In this document: positions 1 through 8,566 of the stretch, one piece after another
Numbering within the stretch: the first letter of the stretch is position 1
Layout: every line of letters begins with the position of its first letter
NCBI GenBank assembly: GCA_947629525.1
Contig: CANREB010000001.1
Span: 186,001-250,000, forward strand
Length of the DNA: 64,000 nt
Origin: an uncultured Lachnospiraceae bacterium
GTDB taxonomy: Bacteria; Bacillota; Clostridia; Lachnospirales; Lachnospiraceae
Direction of reading: 5' to 3'
The notes under the pieces: generated by a model
The model's input: the letters and a program-made list of their open reading frames with translations, nothing else
The model's database searches: none
Told to the model about the DNA's origin: nothing
Program-made: the position numbers and the translations under genes

Positions 1-1878
1 AACTCCAATTAACATATATGCCAAAAACATCGCAAGCCACGCACTGTATCTTGCGTAGTCTCCAAACATCGATGCAAGCATTGATACAGGCTTATAATCG
101 GTTGCTGTCTCTGTCATTCCAAAAAGTGACGAAATCATTTTTGGATATGAAGTTATCCCGTATCGTGCCGAAATTATCACAAGAGGGATGACTGATCCCG
201 CAAAGTAACCCTCGACACAGTAAAGAGTGCGGTTAAAAAGGATCCGCATATCTTTCTTCTCTCCGAAAGCATAATAATACCAAAGCGGAAGAATAAGAGC
301 CATATATGTGATATTAGGCATCCGTACCGCGACTGAGAGTCCCAAAATAACTCCCGATATTATAAAATTTTTCTTTTTGTCACTTATTATGGCATTATAT
401 AAAATTACGGATGCTGCCGTCATCATTATATATCCCATATAATGATATAAAATAACAGTTGGTGCCCAACAAAGCGAAACTGCCGCAAATTCCGCCGCGA
501 ACAACGCACATCTAAAAATACGGCTTGTACCTTTATACTTATCCGCAAAAAACAGATATACTATGGATGCCGTAATACCGACAAATAATCCCGTATATAC
601 ATTCATGCCTATCCAAGTACCGCCAAACGGCAGTTTCATAAGAAACGTTCCCACAACATTGGCAAGGTACGTGGCGATCTTCCATGTTTCGTTCATCGTG
701 TCAAAAAAGCGGTAATTGCCAAGCGCGTATCCCGCGTCCATAATATCAACTCCCGCCGTCGCCTTGCGAAGCGGATATATGAGCAGAATAAGGGCGGCTA
801 AATATGTTATGCCTTTTTCTGAAAGCTTAATCCTTATCATCTCTATAAATGAACAGATGAGATATACCGACAGTACCGTAACAAGCATTTTTAACAGAAA
901 AACACCAACCGGACCGTTTATATGCTCATCACAGTGAAGCAAATCTTTCCACATACCTCTCAATTCCATATGCTCATGTATCAGATACACGCCAAAAGTC
1001 GCACCCGAGAAAAGCTCTATAGTTTTTCTCATCCTTTCTGCCTTAACCTGACTTCCTTCAGACTTGAAAGCAAGGAACAGTCCTATAGCGCCCGTATAAC
1101 AGAATAAATAATTGTACGAATATGAATAATCAACCAGGCTGTCAAACATCCCTGTCCTTAAATATATCATTCTTAGTGCGGCAAATACCGCAAACATCGC
1201 AGTCACGCTAAGCAGATACATCACCGCCGCGCGCAGCCTGTTCACTATAATGGGGATTTTATACCGTCTTAAATAACCGCCTGTCAAATACAGAACGATA
1301 AACCAGTATGCGTCATAACCATACTTATCCCACGGCAGCTGCATCGGAATAACTGTTTTGGATACGCTGAACATTACAAGCATCAGGACGATCACTATCT
1401 GCATTCCCTTTTTTCCAAGATGATCAAACCCTAAATTCAAAAACGGCATCAAAAAGCAAAGTACGATATATGCAGTTGCAAACCAATAATGCTCAGTCAC
1501 TATTGGAAATATATACCCGAAAACATGATATATATCAGGTGTATTTCCGCTTATAAAGTAAGCCGCCGCCCCAATTAGAGCAGAGTAAAAAAACACCTGT
1601 TTCCAAATTTTAAACGGGCGCTCGAATATTTTACGCGTATTCAACGGCTGTTCTTTCTCACCAACGCCAAAATACCCGCTTATCAACACATAAACATTCA
1701 CGGCGACAAGGCATAGCGCCTCTATAAACCACACGACATATCCCGAAGTACCCATATCAGCACTTTTAGGATCGCCGAGCAGACCTCCTTTTCCCAGATA
1801 ATGGAGGCATACGATCATAAACATCGCGAGTATTCTAAGCAGTTCATAGTTAAGCTGTCTTTCCTTTTTTGCTCCCAT
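1..1878 (-). CDS. Acyltransferase-3 / GT-C glycosyltransferase fusion (3' end outside window)
   Basis: The frame is open from ATG 1878 to the window edge (626 codons visible, no stop), with GGAGG just upstream. Residues 1-305 look like a membrane acyltransferase family 3 domain: the first helix carries Arg15 and His26, about ten hydrophobic segments follow, and the domain closes with GATFGVYLIHEH (292-303). From about residue 356 a second multi-membrane region starts with DIMDAGYALGNYRFFD (378-393) and TWKIATYLAN, which resembles the first loop of GT-C glycosyltransferases that use polyprenyl-phosphate sugars. The likely role is O-acylation plus sugar transfer on the outer membrane face, finishing the glycan made by the genes upstream. 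It starts 20 bp after pseG. The acyltransferase call is firm; the GT-C call is inferred from topology and one motif, and the C-terminus is not visible. Confidence 0.8.
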   Translation of the reverse strand, partial: MGAKKERQLNYELLRILAMFMIVCLHYLGKGGLLGDPKSADMGTSGYVVWFIEALCLVAVNVYVLISGYFGVGEKEQPLNTRKIFERPFKIWKQVFFYSALIGAAAYFISGNTPDIYHVFGYIFPIVTEHYWFATAYIVLCFLMPFLNLGFDHLGKKGMQIVIVLMLVMFSVSKTVIPMQLPWDKYGYDAYWFIVLYLTGGYLRRYKIPIIVNRLRAAVMYLLSVTAMFAVFAALRMIYLRTGMFDSLVDYSYSYNYLFCYTGAIGLFLAFKSEGSQVKAERMRKTIELFSGATFGVYLIHEHMELRGMWKDLLHCDEHINGPVGVFLLKMLVTVLSVYLICSFIEMIRIKLSEKGITYLAALILLIYPLRKATAGVDIMDAGYALGNYRFFDTMNETWKIATYLANVVGTFLMKLPFGGTWIGMNVYTGLFVGITASIVYLFFADKYKGTSRIFRCALFAAEFAAVSLCWAPTVILYHYMGYIMMTAASVILYNAIISDKKKNFIISGVILGLSVAVRMPNITYMALILPLWYYYAFGEKKDMRILFNRTLYCVEGYFAGSVIPLVIISARYGITSYPKMISSLFGMTETATDYKPVSMLASMFGDYARYSAWLAMFLAYMLIGV

Positions 1879-1898
1879 ATAGATCCTCCGTATCGTTT

Positions 1899-2927
1899 TT
1901 ACTTCAGGCCGCAGACTGCCTTGGCAATTCTGGCGGCGCCGCCGCCGTCAACAATGCTTCTTTCCTGACGACAGAGTTTTTCTCTGTATGCTTTATCCTC
2001 AGCGCATTTTTGAAGCGCGCTCACTATGTTTTCTGCGACCTGTGCTTTATTATCCGTGAAACAGCCTGCGTTTTTTATGTCAGTAAGCCGCTCAAGTGCC
2101 AAAGCGCCCTGCTTTTGGTTCTGCACAAAATAAAAGCACATCATCGGAACTCCTGTTGCGCATATCTCATATATAGTGCTCCCTGCCGCACATATGGCGG
2201 CATCGCACTGTTCTATAAGCGGTTTCAGATCATTAAGCCCCTCATAGATGATTACATTTCCGCGGCTGCTGTATTCCCGCTTCAGTCTGTCCGCAAAAAT
2301 GTTAAACGGACCGCTTACAACATGATAAGTAATATCATACTCTGAAAGCTTTTTATCGTTAAGCACCGCCTCAAGCACAGTCCCTGCCGCAAAATACGGG
2401 TCACTTCCTCCCGTTGTAATAATAACATTGGTTATTTGTTCTTTTACCCGACATCCGGCACTGCCCGAATATACCTTGCGCAGCGGCACATATTCCGCGC
2501 CAAGCAGCACACGTTCCGGTGCGTTTTCCTTTTTATAGTTTTCACCCAGATCAGACGCATATATATTGTAGTTGATAAGCAGATCAACCGGATATGCCGT
2601 TCCCATATCTTCGATGCATGCTGTCCTGCAGATCTTCCCAAGCTCTGTATAATATCCGGCATCTGCATAATAACTGTCTACCAGTATTATATCCCCGCCT
2701 TTAACAATTTTCTCCAATTGTGGGATCTCTCTTCCCATTTCTTTATAATCCGTGTTAAGTGTTATGACGGAAAATCCCCTTTCTGTGATAAGCTTTTCTC
2801 CATCATTATCCGCGGTTATAAAAACAGGTTTATATCCGATCTGAACTGCTGCCTCCGCAATTGCCATGCAGCGCATTACATGTCCCATTCCGACATTCAT
2901 ATTTGCATCCGCACGAATATAAAACAT
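1899..2927 (-). CDS. pseG: UDP-2,4-diacetamido-2,4,6-trideoxy-altropyranose hydrolase (PseG)
   Basis: This 342-residue protein starts YIRADANMNVGMGHVMRC, the PseG/SpsG N-terminal signature with the His of GMGH used for UDP removal. The GT-B-like C-terminal half carries ICAAGSTIYEICATGVP, which corresponds to the nucleotide-binding glycine loop. The enzyme strips UDP from the diacetamido sugar to give the free hexose condensed by PseI. In the set of six Pse genes it is last, 12 bp after pseH. The assignment rests on motifs and on having every other pathway member beside it. Confidence 0.93.
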   Translation of the reverse strand: MFYIRADANMNVGMGHVMRCMAIAEAAVQIGYKPVFITADNDGEKLITERGFSVITLNTDYKEMGREIPQLEKIVKGGDIILVDSYYADAGYYTELGKICRTACIEDMGTAYPVDLLINYNIYASDLGENYKKENAPERVLLGAEYVPLRKVYSGSAGCRVKEQITNVIITTGGSDPYFAAGTVLEAVLNDKKLSEYDITYHVVSGPFNIFADRLKREYSSRGNVIIYEGLNDLKPLIEQCDAAICAAGSTIYEICATGVPMMCFYFVQNQKQGALALERLTDIKNAGCFTDNKAQVAENIVSALQKCAEDKAYREKLCRQERSIVDGGGAARIAKAVCGLK

Positions 2928-2939
2928 ATAAGCCTCCCG

Positions 2940-3404
2940 TCATATGCTCTTTCTCGAAATATCAAACGTATATTCAATATAATCTTCCATGAGCTTCTTG
3001 GTAAAACCACAGTTTTCAAAAGTTTTTGCAGACGCATGATTGTTATGTTTGACCAAAGCCACAAGTTGGGTGACGTTCGTTATTTTATTTAAGACTTCAT
3101 CTGCAGCGAGTTTTACCATTTCCCTTCCTAAGCCCCTGCCCCGTACTCTCGCATCGACGCTATAGCTTATGACTGCCTTTTCTCCTTCAATATTAAGTCT
3201 TATCTGACCTATATCATCATTACCGTCACATAAAATATACTGATATACATTGTCATTTTTCATCATACCGTCAAACCATTTTACATGGTCTTCATATGGT
3301 ATCTGTGTCGTGTTAAAAGCATTCTGACGCACAATGGGATCGTTTGCCCACTTAAACAGCAAATCCATATCTTCCTGTACGGCATTTCTTAATTTCAACT
3401 CCAT
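2940..3404 (-). CDS. pseH: Pseudaminic acid pathway N-acetyltransferase (PseH, GNAT)
   Basis: A 154-residue GNAT acetyltransferase. It opens LRNAVQEDMDLLFKWANDPIVR, the PseH/RimJ-like start, and has the acetyl-CoA loop in VRGRGLGREMV and the closing NHASAKTFENCGF. It would acetylate the 4-amino group of UDP-4-amino-4,6-dideoxy-AltNAc made by PseC. The gene sits between pseI (8 bp) and pseG (12 bp). GNAT membership is clear; the specific substrate comes from the operon. Confidence 0.9.
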   Translation of the reverse strand: MELKLRNAVQEDMDLLFKWANDPIVRQNAFNTTQIPYEDHVKWFDGMMKNDNVYQYILCDGNDDIGQIRLNIEGEKAVISYSVDARVRGRGLGREMVKLAADEVLNKITNVTQLVALVKHNNHASAKTFENCGFTKKLMEDYIEYTFDISRKSI

Positions 3405-3412
3405 AGCTGCTT

Positions 3413-4462
3413 TTATCCTTCAACATCATCAAATGTGAGCGGCATTCCTCTTTTCAGATCACGTGCTGCCCTTTTTCCCAATATTTCTTTATAATATTTT
3501 GGTTTTAATCCATATGCCGGACGGATACTGCGTATGTTTTCACAAGTGAATTGTCCGCCTTTTGGTATGTCATCTACAACAAAGAGTGAACGCCTGAATT
3601 TAGCGTTCGTTTCCTCCTGATGCGATACTCCGTATGATACTATGCCAAGCGCTTTTTCTACCTCGCGTACCTGATGCACCATATCTTTAAATTCCTGCGG
3701 CTCCATTGAAAATGTCGAATCAGGATTTTTAATCTCACGACTGATGCAAAAGTGTTTCTCTATGACATTTGCACCGAGCGCGGCAGCAGTCGCCGCACTG
3801 AACGGTCCCATAGAATGATCCGAAAGTCCTACAGGCACACCGAACCTTTTTTTAAGGTCAGTGATAGTCCTTAGGTTCATTTCTTCGCTTTTGGCAGGAT
3901 ATGCGCTTGAACATTTCATCAACACAAGCTGATGATTGCCCGCTGAATAGACCGCCTCAACAGCTTCTGTTATTTCTTCCAAAGTTCCCATTCCCGTTGA
4001 CATTATTATCGGCTTATTCTTTGAAGCCACATATTCTAAAAGCGGTATATCAACCAGCTCAAACGACGCTATCTTATAAAAACTTACCCCCAGCTTTTCC
4101 AAAAAATCTACGGCAGTATTGTCAAACGGGGTTGACAGAAAATCTATTCCGGCTTTTTCCGCCTCAGCTCTGAGCTCCTCATGCCATTCCCATGGCGTAT
4201 ATCCTTTTTGGTACAAAGAATACAGGTTTTCGCCTTCCCATGTTCCGTCGGCAATATTAAAGTACCTGTTATTACAGTCTATCGTCAACGTATCAGGCGT
4301 ATATGTCTGTATCTTTATACAATCTGCGCCGCTTTCTTTAGCTGCCCTGATGATCTCTTTGGCACGCTCAATACTTCCGGCATGATTTGCCGACATCTCC
4401 GCTATAACATATGCGGGATACCCATCGCCTATAAGCCTGCCGTTAATGTTTATTGTATCCAT
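3413..4462 (-). CDS. pseI: Pseudaminic acid synthase (PseI)
   Basis: A 349-residue NeuB-family synthase that condenses the free diacetamido-hexose with phosphoenolpyruvate. Visible family features are the early YVIAEMSANHAGS segment, DCIKIQTYTPDT, FYKIASFELVDIPLLEY, IIMSTGMGTLEEI and the HFCISRE metal-site region. The C-terminal SAF/antifreeze-like domain (about 290-349) follows RSLFVVDDIPKGG. SANHAGS is typical of PseI rather than sialic or legionaminic synthases. It lies 2 bp after pseF, consistent with translational coupling. Confidence 0.93.
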   Translation of the reverse strand: MDTININGRLIGDGYPAYVIAEMSANHAGSIERAKEIIRAAKESGADCIKIQTYTPDTLTIDCNNRYFNIADGTWEGENLYSLYQKGYTPWEWHEELRAEAEKAGIDFLSTPFDNTAVDFLEKLGVSFYKIASFELVDIPLLEYVASKNKPIIMSTGMGTLEEITEAVEAVYSAGNHQLVLMKCSSAYPAKSEEMNLRTITDLKKRFGVPVGLSDHSMGPFSAATAAALGANVIEKHFCISREIKNPDSTFSMEPQEFKDMVHQVREVEKALGIVSYGVSHQEETNAKFRRSLFVVDDIPKGGQFTCENIRSIRPAYGLKPKYYKEILGKRAARDLKRGMPLTFDDVEG

Positions 4463-4464
4463 CT

Positions 4465-5166
4465 TTACTCCTTCCCGTTTTCCTGATGCAGAATTTTGTA
4501 TTTCATCTCCGCTATATTCCAGTCCTCAATAGTATCGATATCCTGCACATTAATATCATCCTGAATAAACGCAGCCGCATTTTCCATCCATACTGTCTTT
4601 TGTTTCTTAAAACTGTCAACATTAATACAATAAAACTGACCGCAGTCATGATAAAGTGGTTCCAGATCCTGTGAGCGTTTATTCATATTTTCACGCCATT
4701 TCGGTTCCAGTCTGCCGTTGTTGATCATCACGCTTCTTTGCGGCGGAAAAGAGTATTTTACCACAGGTATGACGCAATCTGTATTTTCTTTCTCTAACAT
4801 CATCATTGCAGTCCTTATTGCATCAGGCGTTATAAATGGCGCAGTGGGATAAATACAACAAAGTCCGTCAAATTTTATTCCCATTTTTTCATATGATCCT
4901 ATCACTTCCCAAATCACATCTTCCGTTGTCGCAAAATCGTTAGAAGTCGCATCGCTGCGCATAAAAGGCACTTTAGCACCTGCCTGCTCTGCTATCCGCG
5001 CTATCTCGCCGTCATCGGTAGACACCATGACCTCGCAGAATATCCCCGCCTGCAATGCAGCTTCGATACTATATTCCAAAATGGGTCTTCCTAAAAAAGG
5101 TTTTATATTTTTTCGGGGAATCCGCTTGCTTCCTCCTCTTGCGGTTATAACGGCAACACTTTTCAT
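4465..5166 (-). CDS. pseF: Pseudaminic acid cytidylyltransferase (PseF)
   Basis: A 233-residue CMP-sugar synthetase. The N-terminus VAVITARGGSKRIPRKNIKPF is the CTP-binding loop of NeuA-like enzymes, and IYPTAPFITPDAI and the acidic DDINVQDIDT metal region also fit. It activates pseudaminic acid to CMP-Pse, the donor for transferases. It is preceded by a good GGAGG site and by a hairpin in the pseC-pseF gap. In the cluster the activating enzyme comes before the synthase and hydrolase, so gene order does not follow reaction order. Confidence 0.92.
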   Translation of the reverse strand: MKSVAVITARGGSKRIPRKNIKPFLGRPILEYSIEAALQAGIFCEVMVSTDDGEIARIAEQAGAKVPFMRSDATSNDFATTEDVIWEVIGSYEKMGIKFDGLCCIYPTAPFITPDAIRTAMMMLEKENTDCVIPVVKYSFPPQRSVMINNGRLEPKWRENMNKRSQDLEPLYHDCGQFYCINVDSFKKQKTVWMENAAAFIQDDINVQDIDTIEDWNIAEMKYKILHQENGKE

Positions 5167-5192
5167 GGAAATCCTCCGTTTCTACAAAACAA

Positions 5193-5213
5193 AGCCCAGT
5201 TTGAGACTGAGCT
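5193..5213 (-). other. Hairpin between pseC and pseF, possible partial terminator
   Basis: On the minus strand AGCTCAGT, a five-base loop, then ACTGGGCT forms an 8-bp stem with one G-U pair, followed by TTTGTTTT. This resembles a weak intrinsic terminator inside an operon. It may lower expression of pseF and later genes, or stabilise a processed mRNA end. I see no strong new promoter after it. Confidence 0.5.
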
Positions 5214-5220
5214 TATAATA

Positions 5221-6414
5221 CTATTTTTTATAATAATTTACTATTTTTTTAACAGCCTCTATCACATCATCGACATCATCATCAGTGAGTGAATAGTAAA
5301 GCGGAAGACTGATGATCTCCTGATAAAGTTTCTCAGCGTTCGGACAAAGTCCCTTTTCATATCCCAATTTTTGATAATAGGGATGCCAATACACAGGAAT
5401 ATAATGCACATTACCGCATATATTCTCCGCTCCAAGCGCCTCAAAAAATCCTTTTCTGTCGATATTGAGCATTTCAGGCTTTATTCTTAATATATAAAGA
5501 TGCCTTACCGTATCCGACTCGGGTATCTCCTCCTGAACAAAAAGCTGCGGAATCTGCGAAAACGCTTTGTTGTATCTTTCCACAATTTCCCTGCGCCTTG
5601 CCGCAAACCTTTCAAGCTTATCAAGCTGGCTTAAGATAAGCGCGCACTGGATGTCCGTGAGTCTGTAATTGTAACCCAGCGCGATCTGCTCATGATACCA
5701 TGGTCCATGAGACTCATTTTCAAAGAGCGCACTATCTTTGGTAATGCCATGTGTGCGGAAATAAACAAGCCTTTCATAACGCTTTGCATCATTTGTGAGC
5801 ACAGCGCCACCCTCACCGCCTGTAACAGTCTTTACCGGGTGAAAGCTAAAAGTCGTCATATCAGCAATGTTGCCGACATACCGTCCTTTATATTTAGTGC
5901 CTATGGAATGCGCCCCGTCCTCTATGAGCAGAATCCCCTTTTCACGGCACATCTTTATAAGCTCATCAAGCTCCACAGCCTGCCCCGTAAAATCCACAGC
6001 CACCACAGCCTTGGTCTTATCCGTGATTTTTTCCGCAACGCTCAGCGGATCAATGTTATATGTTCTTGGATTTATGTCCGCAAACACGGGTCTTGCTCCA
6101 CAGTACAGCGCACAGTTAGCAGATGCCGCAAATGTTATCGGTGTAGTGATCATCTCATCACCCTCGCCCAGTCCCGCCGCAAGCGCCGCGATATGAAGCG
6201 CCGCTGTACCGTTGCTGCATACTACGGCATACTTCGCACCTGTCAGCCCGCATAGCCTTTTTTCAAGCTCTGTCACTTTTGGACCGCAAGTCAAAAAATC
6301 ACTTCTCAACACTTCGCAGACTGCATTTATATCCGCTTCGTCAATATACTGATGTCCGTAAGACAACTTTGTCTCCCTCACAGGCACGCCGCCCGCTATC
6401 GCCGGCTTATCCAT
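5221..6414 (-). CDS. pseC: UDP-4-amino-4,6-dideoxy-AltNAc transaminase (PseC)
   Basis: A DegT/DnrJ/EryC1 family PLP aminotransferase of 397 residues. CSNGTAALHIA is the phosphate-binding segment, and TFSFHPVKTVTGGEGG contains the Schiff-base lysine. The opening LSYGHQYIDEADINAVCEVL and the GPKVTELE segment match PseC. It aminates C4 of the PseB product using glutamate. I use ATG 6414; a GTG one codon upstream (6417) is possible, both behind AAGGAAG. It lies 43 bp after pseB in the Pse operon. Confidence 0.92.
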   Translation of the reverse strand: MDKPAIAGGVPVRETKLSYGHQYIDEADINAVCEVLRSDFLTCGPKVTELEKRLCGLTGAKYAVVCSNGTAALHIAALAAGLGEGDEMITTPITFAASANCALYCGARPVFADINPRTYNIDPLSVAEKITDKTKAVVAVDFTGQAVELDELIKMCREKGILLIEDGAHSIGTKYKGRYVGNIADMTTFSFHPVKTVTGGEGGAVLTNDAKRYERLVYFRTHGITKDSALFENESHGPWYHEQIALGYNYRLTDIQCALILSQLDKLERFAARRREIVERYNKAFSQIPQLFVQEEIPESDTVRHLYILRIKPEMLNIDRKGFFEALGAENICGNVHYIPVYWHPYYQKLGYEKGLCPNAEKLYQEIISLPLYYSLTDDDVDDVIEAVKKIVNYYKK

Positions 6415-6457
6415 CACTAATACACTTCCTTAATCATAAAATAATTATTTTACAATA

Positions 6458-7453
6458 TCACAGGCTCAGATCCGTCTTTAACAGCTCCCTTATCTTCTCC
6501 ACTCCAAGCCACTCGGTATTGTTTCCTGACGAATAATAAAAACCGTCCTCAACCTTTTTGCCGTTCGGAGTAGGGCATTTTGAAGTCTGCCAAAACATCT
6601 GAGGATAAATGATAAAATGTTTGTCATACTCATATGTGGTAGGCGAGTCTTCAACCGTTATCATAACCTCATGAAGCTTTTCGCCCGGGCGTATTCCTAT
6701 CTCTTTTGTTTTCATACCGGGAGCCATAGCCTCGGCAAGGTCAGTAATTTTAAATGACGGGATCCTGCTTATAAAAGTCTCTCCGCCTTTTGCCTCTTCC
6801 AGCGCTTTTATGACAAGTTCCACGCCCTGTGTAAGACTTATCCAAAAGCGAGTCATGCGATAGTCTGTAATGGGAAGCTCATCCGCACCTTCCTCAATAA
6901 GTTTTTGAAACAGCGGAATTATAGAGCCTCTGCTGCCCGCTACATTTCCATATCTCACAATGGAAAAATTCAAATCCTTATTGCCACAGTACGCATTCGC
7001 CGCAATAAAGAGCTTATCTGACACAAGCTTAGTACCACCGTAAAGATTAACGGGATTAACAGCCTTATCCGTTGAAAGCGCCACTACCTTTTTGATACCC
7101 ATATTAAGCGACGCGTCAATGACATTCTGTGCCCCCACCACATTTGTCTTGATTGCCTCGTTGGGATTGTACTCGCATGCAGGCACCTGTTTCATAGCCG
7201 CCGCATGAATAACGTAATCCACACCCTCAAAAGCGCGCTTCATCCTCTCATAATCACGCACATCACCGATAAAAAATCTGAGCTTTTCCTTATATTCCTC
7301 GAATTCGCTTGCCATCAGCCACTGCTTAAATTCATCCCTTGAATAAATAATGATCTTCTTCGGATCGTAATGCGTAAGTACATACTTCGTAAAGCACTTG
7401 CCAAACGAACCAGTGCCTCCGGTTATAAGTATTGTCTTATCATCCAATAACAT
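6458..7453 (-). CDS. pseB: UDP-GlcNAc 4,6-dehydratase, inverting (PseB)
   Basis: A short-chain dehydrogenase/reductase of 331 residues. TGGTGSFGKCF is the NAD(P)-binding glycine loop, and NLYGGTKL holds the YxxxK catalytic pair. RDEFKQWLM, HAAAMKQVPACEYNP and the C-terminal FWQTSKCPTPNGKKVE match the PseB/FlaA1 family. It performs the first step from UDP-GlcNAc. ATG 7453 is chosen because GAGAGGGAG lies six bases before it; an in-frame GTG further upstream lacks such a site. Its own promoter lies about 50 bp upstream. Confidence 0.93.
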   Translation of the reverse strand: MLLDDKTILITGGTGSFGKCFTKYVLTHYDPKKIIIYSRDEFKQWLMASEFEEYKEKLRFFIGDVRDYERMKRAFEGVDYVIHAAAMKQVPACEYNPNEAIKTNVVGAQNVIDASLNMGIKKVVALSTDKAVNPVNLYGGTKLVSDKLFIAANAYCGNKDLNFSIVRYGNVAGSRGSIIPLFQKLIEEGADELPITDYRMTRFWISLTQGVELVIKALEEAKGGETFISRIPSFKITDLAEAMAPGMKTKEIGIRPGEKLHEVMITVEDSPTTYEYDKHFIIYPQMFWQTSKCPTPNGKKVEDGFYYSSGNNTEWLGVEKIRELLKTDLSL

Positions 7454-7473
7454 CTTAGTCTCCCTCTCTTCCG

Positions 7474-7487
7474 ATATGTTCACATAT
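7474..7487. promoter_or_regulatory. Palindrome in the pse leader, possible operator
   Basis: ATATGTTCACATAT consists of two perfect six-base arms around a two-base centre. It lies just downstream of the predicted start of transcription from the pse promoter. Position and symmetry suggest a dimeric repressor site, but no cognate regulator can be named. Confidence 0.35.
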
Positions 7488-7503
7488 ATTGATCATTTTC
7501 ATA

Positions 7504-7532
7504 ATTCTATCATATTATTACCACTACGTCAA
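7504..7532 (-). promoter_or_regulatory. Promoter for the pse operon
   Basis: On the minus strand TTGACG (7532-7527), a 17-base spacer and TAGAAT (7509-7504) form a near-consensus vegetative promoter. It sits in the 85-bp gap after the upstream glycosyltransferase and points at pseB. The pseudaminic acid genes can therefore be transcribed separately from the rest of the glycan locus. Confidence 0.75.
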
Positions 7533-7538
7533 AACAGA

Positions 7539-8564
7539 TCATGTTACCTTCTTCATTATCCTTCTATAAAAATACAGCAGCTTAAAATATATCAGGAAAA
7601 TAACCGGTGACTTCATATGGAGCGCGGCAAGACGTTTCTGCTCATCGTCAAACTCTTCCTGAAAAAACGGATTATCCTGAAAATTAGGGAACTCACGCCT
7701 TATCCCATCCGCGATCTGCCTTAAAAACGCAACTTTAGGATGTTTCACGCCCAGCATATATGAAAAAAGAGTATTCATATAATAAAGCTTCGAAAAAGCA
7801 AATTCAAGCTGAGGTATATACTCATCATAAAATCCAGCGGTCCTGCTCTCATCTATAAGCCTTTTTCCCATATCAAGACGCGCCTTGCACTTCTCCACAC
7901 TTATCTCGTGAACCGTTGAGTCATCATGCTGATAATAATAATAAAGTGCTTCCGGAACTCTCTCAAAATGCGTAAACCTCATAAGCCATATAGGGGCGGC
8001 GCAATTATCTTCATAAAAAGTCCTCTCCGGAAAACGCAGATGATATTTGTCAATTACCGTTTTTAAATATATCTTTATCACCATGCTTGAGGGGTTCATT
8101 ATAAGAAGAGCATATTTATCATGATCAAGTATGCCTGTCTGCTGCTGTGTGTTTGTCGTCACCGTTTTCCCCACAGTCATAGTATGCTGCGTAACAAGGC
8201 TGTAATCACATCCGACTACGTCAGCTTTTGTCTGTTCCGCTTTTTTTAACAGTTTTTCATACATATCAGGCGCTACCCAGTCGTCTGAATCAACAAAGCC
8301 GATCCATTCACCGCATGCAGCCTCTATACCTTTATTCCTTGCACCGCCCTGACGAAGATTTTCATCCGACTGTATCAATTTGAATTTTAAAGGATATCCG
8401 GCTTCATATTCCCTTAATATATCAAGCGACCCGTCAGTTGACGCATCGTCTACCGCGATTATCTCATAATCGGATATGGTTTGATTTACAAGAGAATCAA
8501 GACAATATCTCAATTTATTATCCGCTGCCATATTATAAACAGGCACTATTATGCTTAATTTCAT
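7539..8564 (-). CDS. Glycosyltransferase family 2
   Basis: A 341-residue GT-A fold enzyme. The start LSIIVPVYNMAADNKLRYCLDSL, then VDDASTDGS and the FVDSDDWV metal-binding motif at about residue 90, are classical GT2. The C-terminal part is more variable and ends in a hydrophobic, basic segment that could associate with the membrane. It is the last gene before the pse promoter and lies 2 bp after the ABC transporter. Donor and acceptor cannot be predicted. Confidence 0.88.
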   Translation of the reverse strand: MKLSIIVPVYNMAADNKLRYCLDSLVNQTISDYEIIAVDDASTDGSLDILREYEAGYPLKFKLIQSDENLRQGGARNKGIEAACGEWIGFVDSDDWVAPDMYEKLLKKAEQTKADVVGCDYSLVTQHTMTVGKTVTTNTQQQTGILDHDKYALLIMNPSSMVIKIYLKTVIDKYHLRFPERTFYEDNCAAPIWLMRFTHFERVPEALYYYYQHDDSTVHEISVEKCKARLDMGKRLIDESRTAGFYDEYIPQLEFAFSKLYYMNTLFSYMLGVKHPKVAFLRQIADGIRREFPNFQDNPFFQEEFDDEQKRLAALHMKSPVIFLIYFKLLYFYRRIMKKVT

Positions 8565-8566
8565 TC

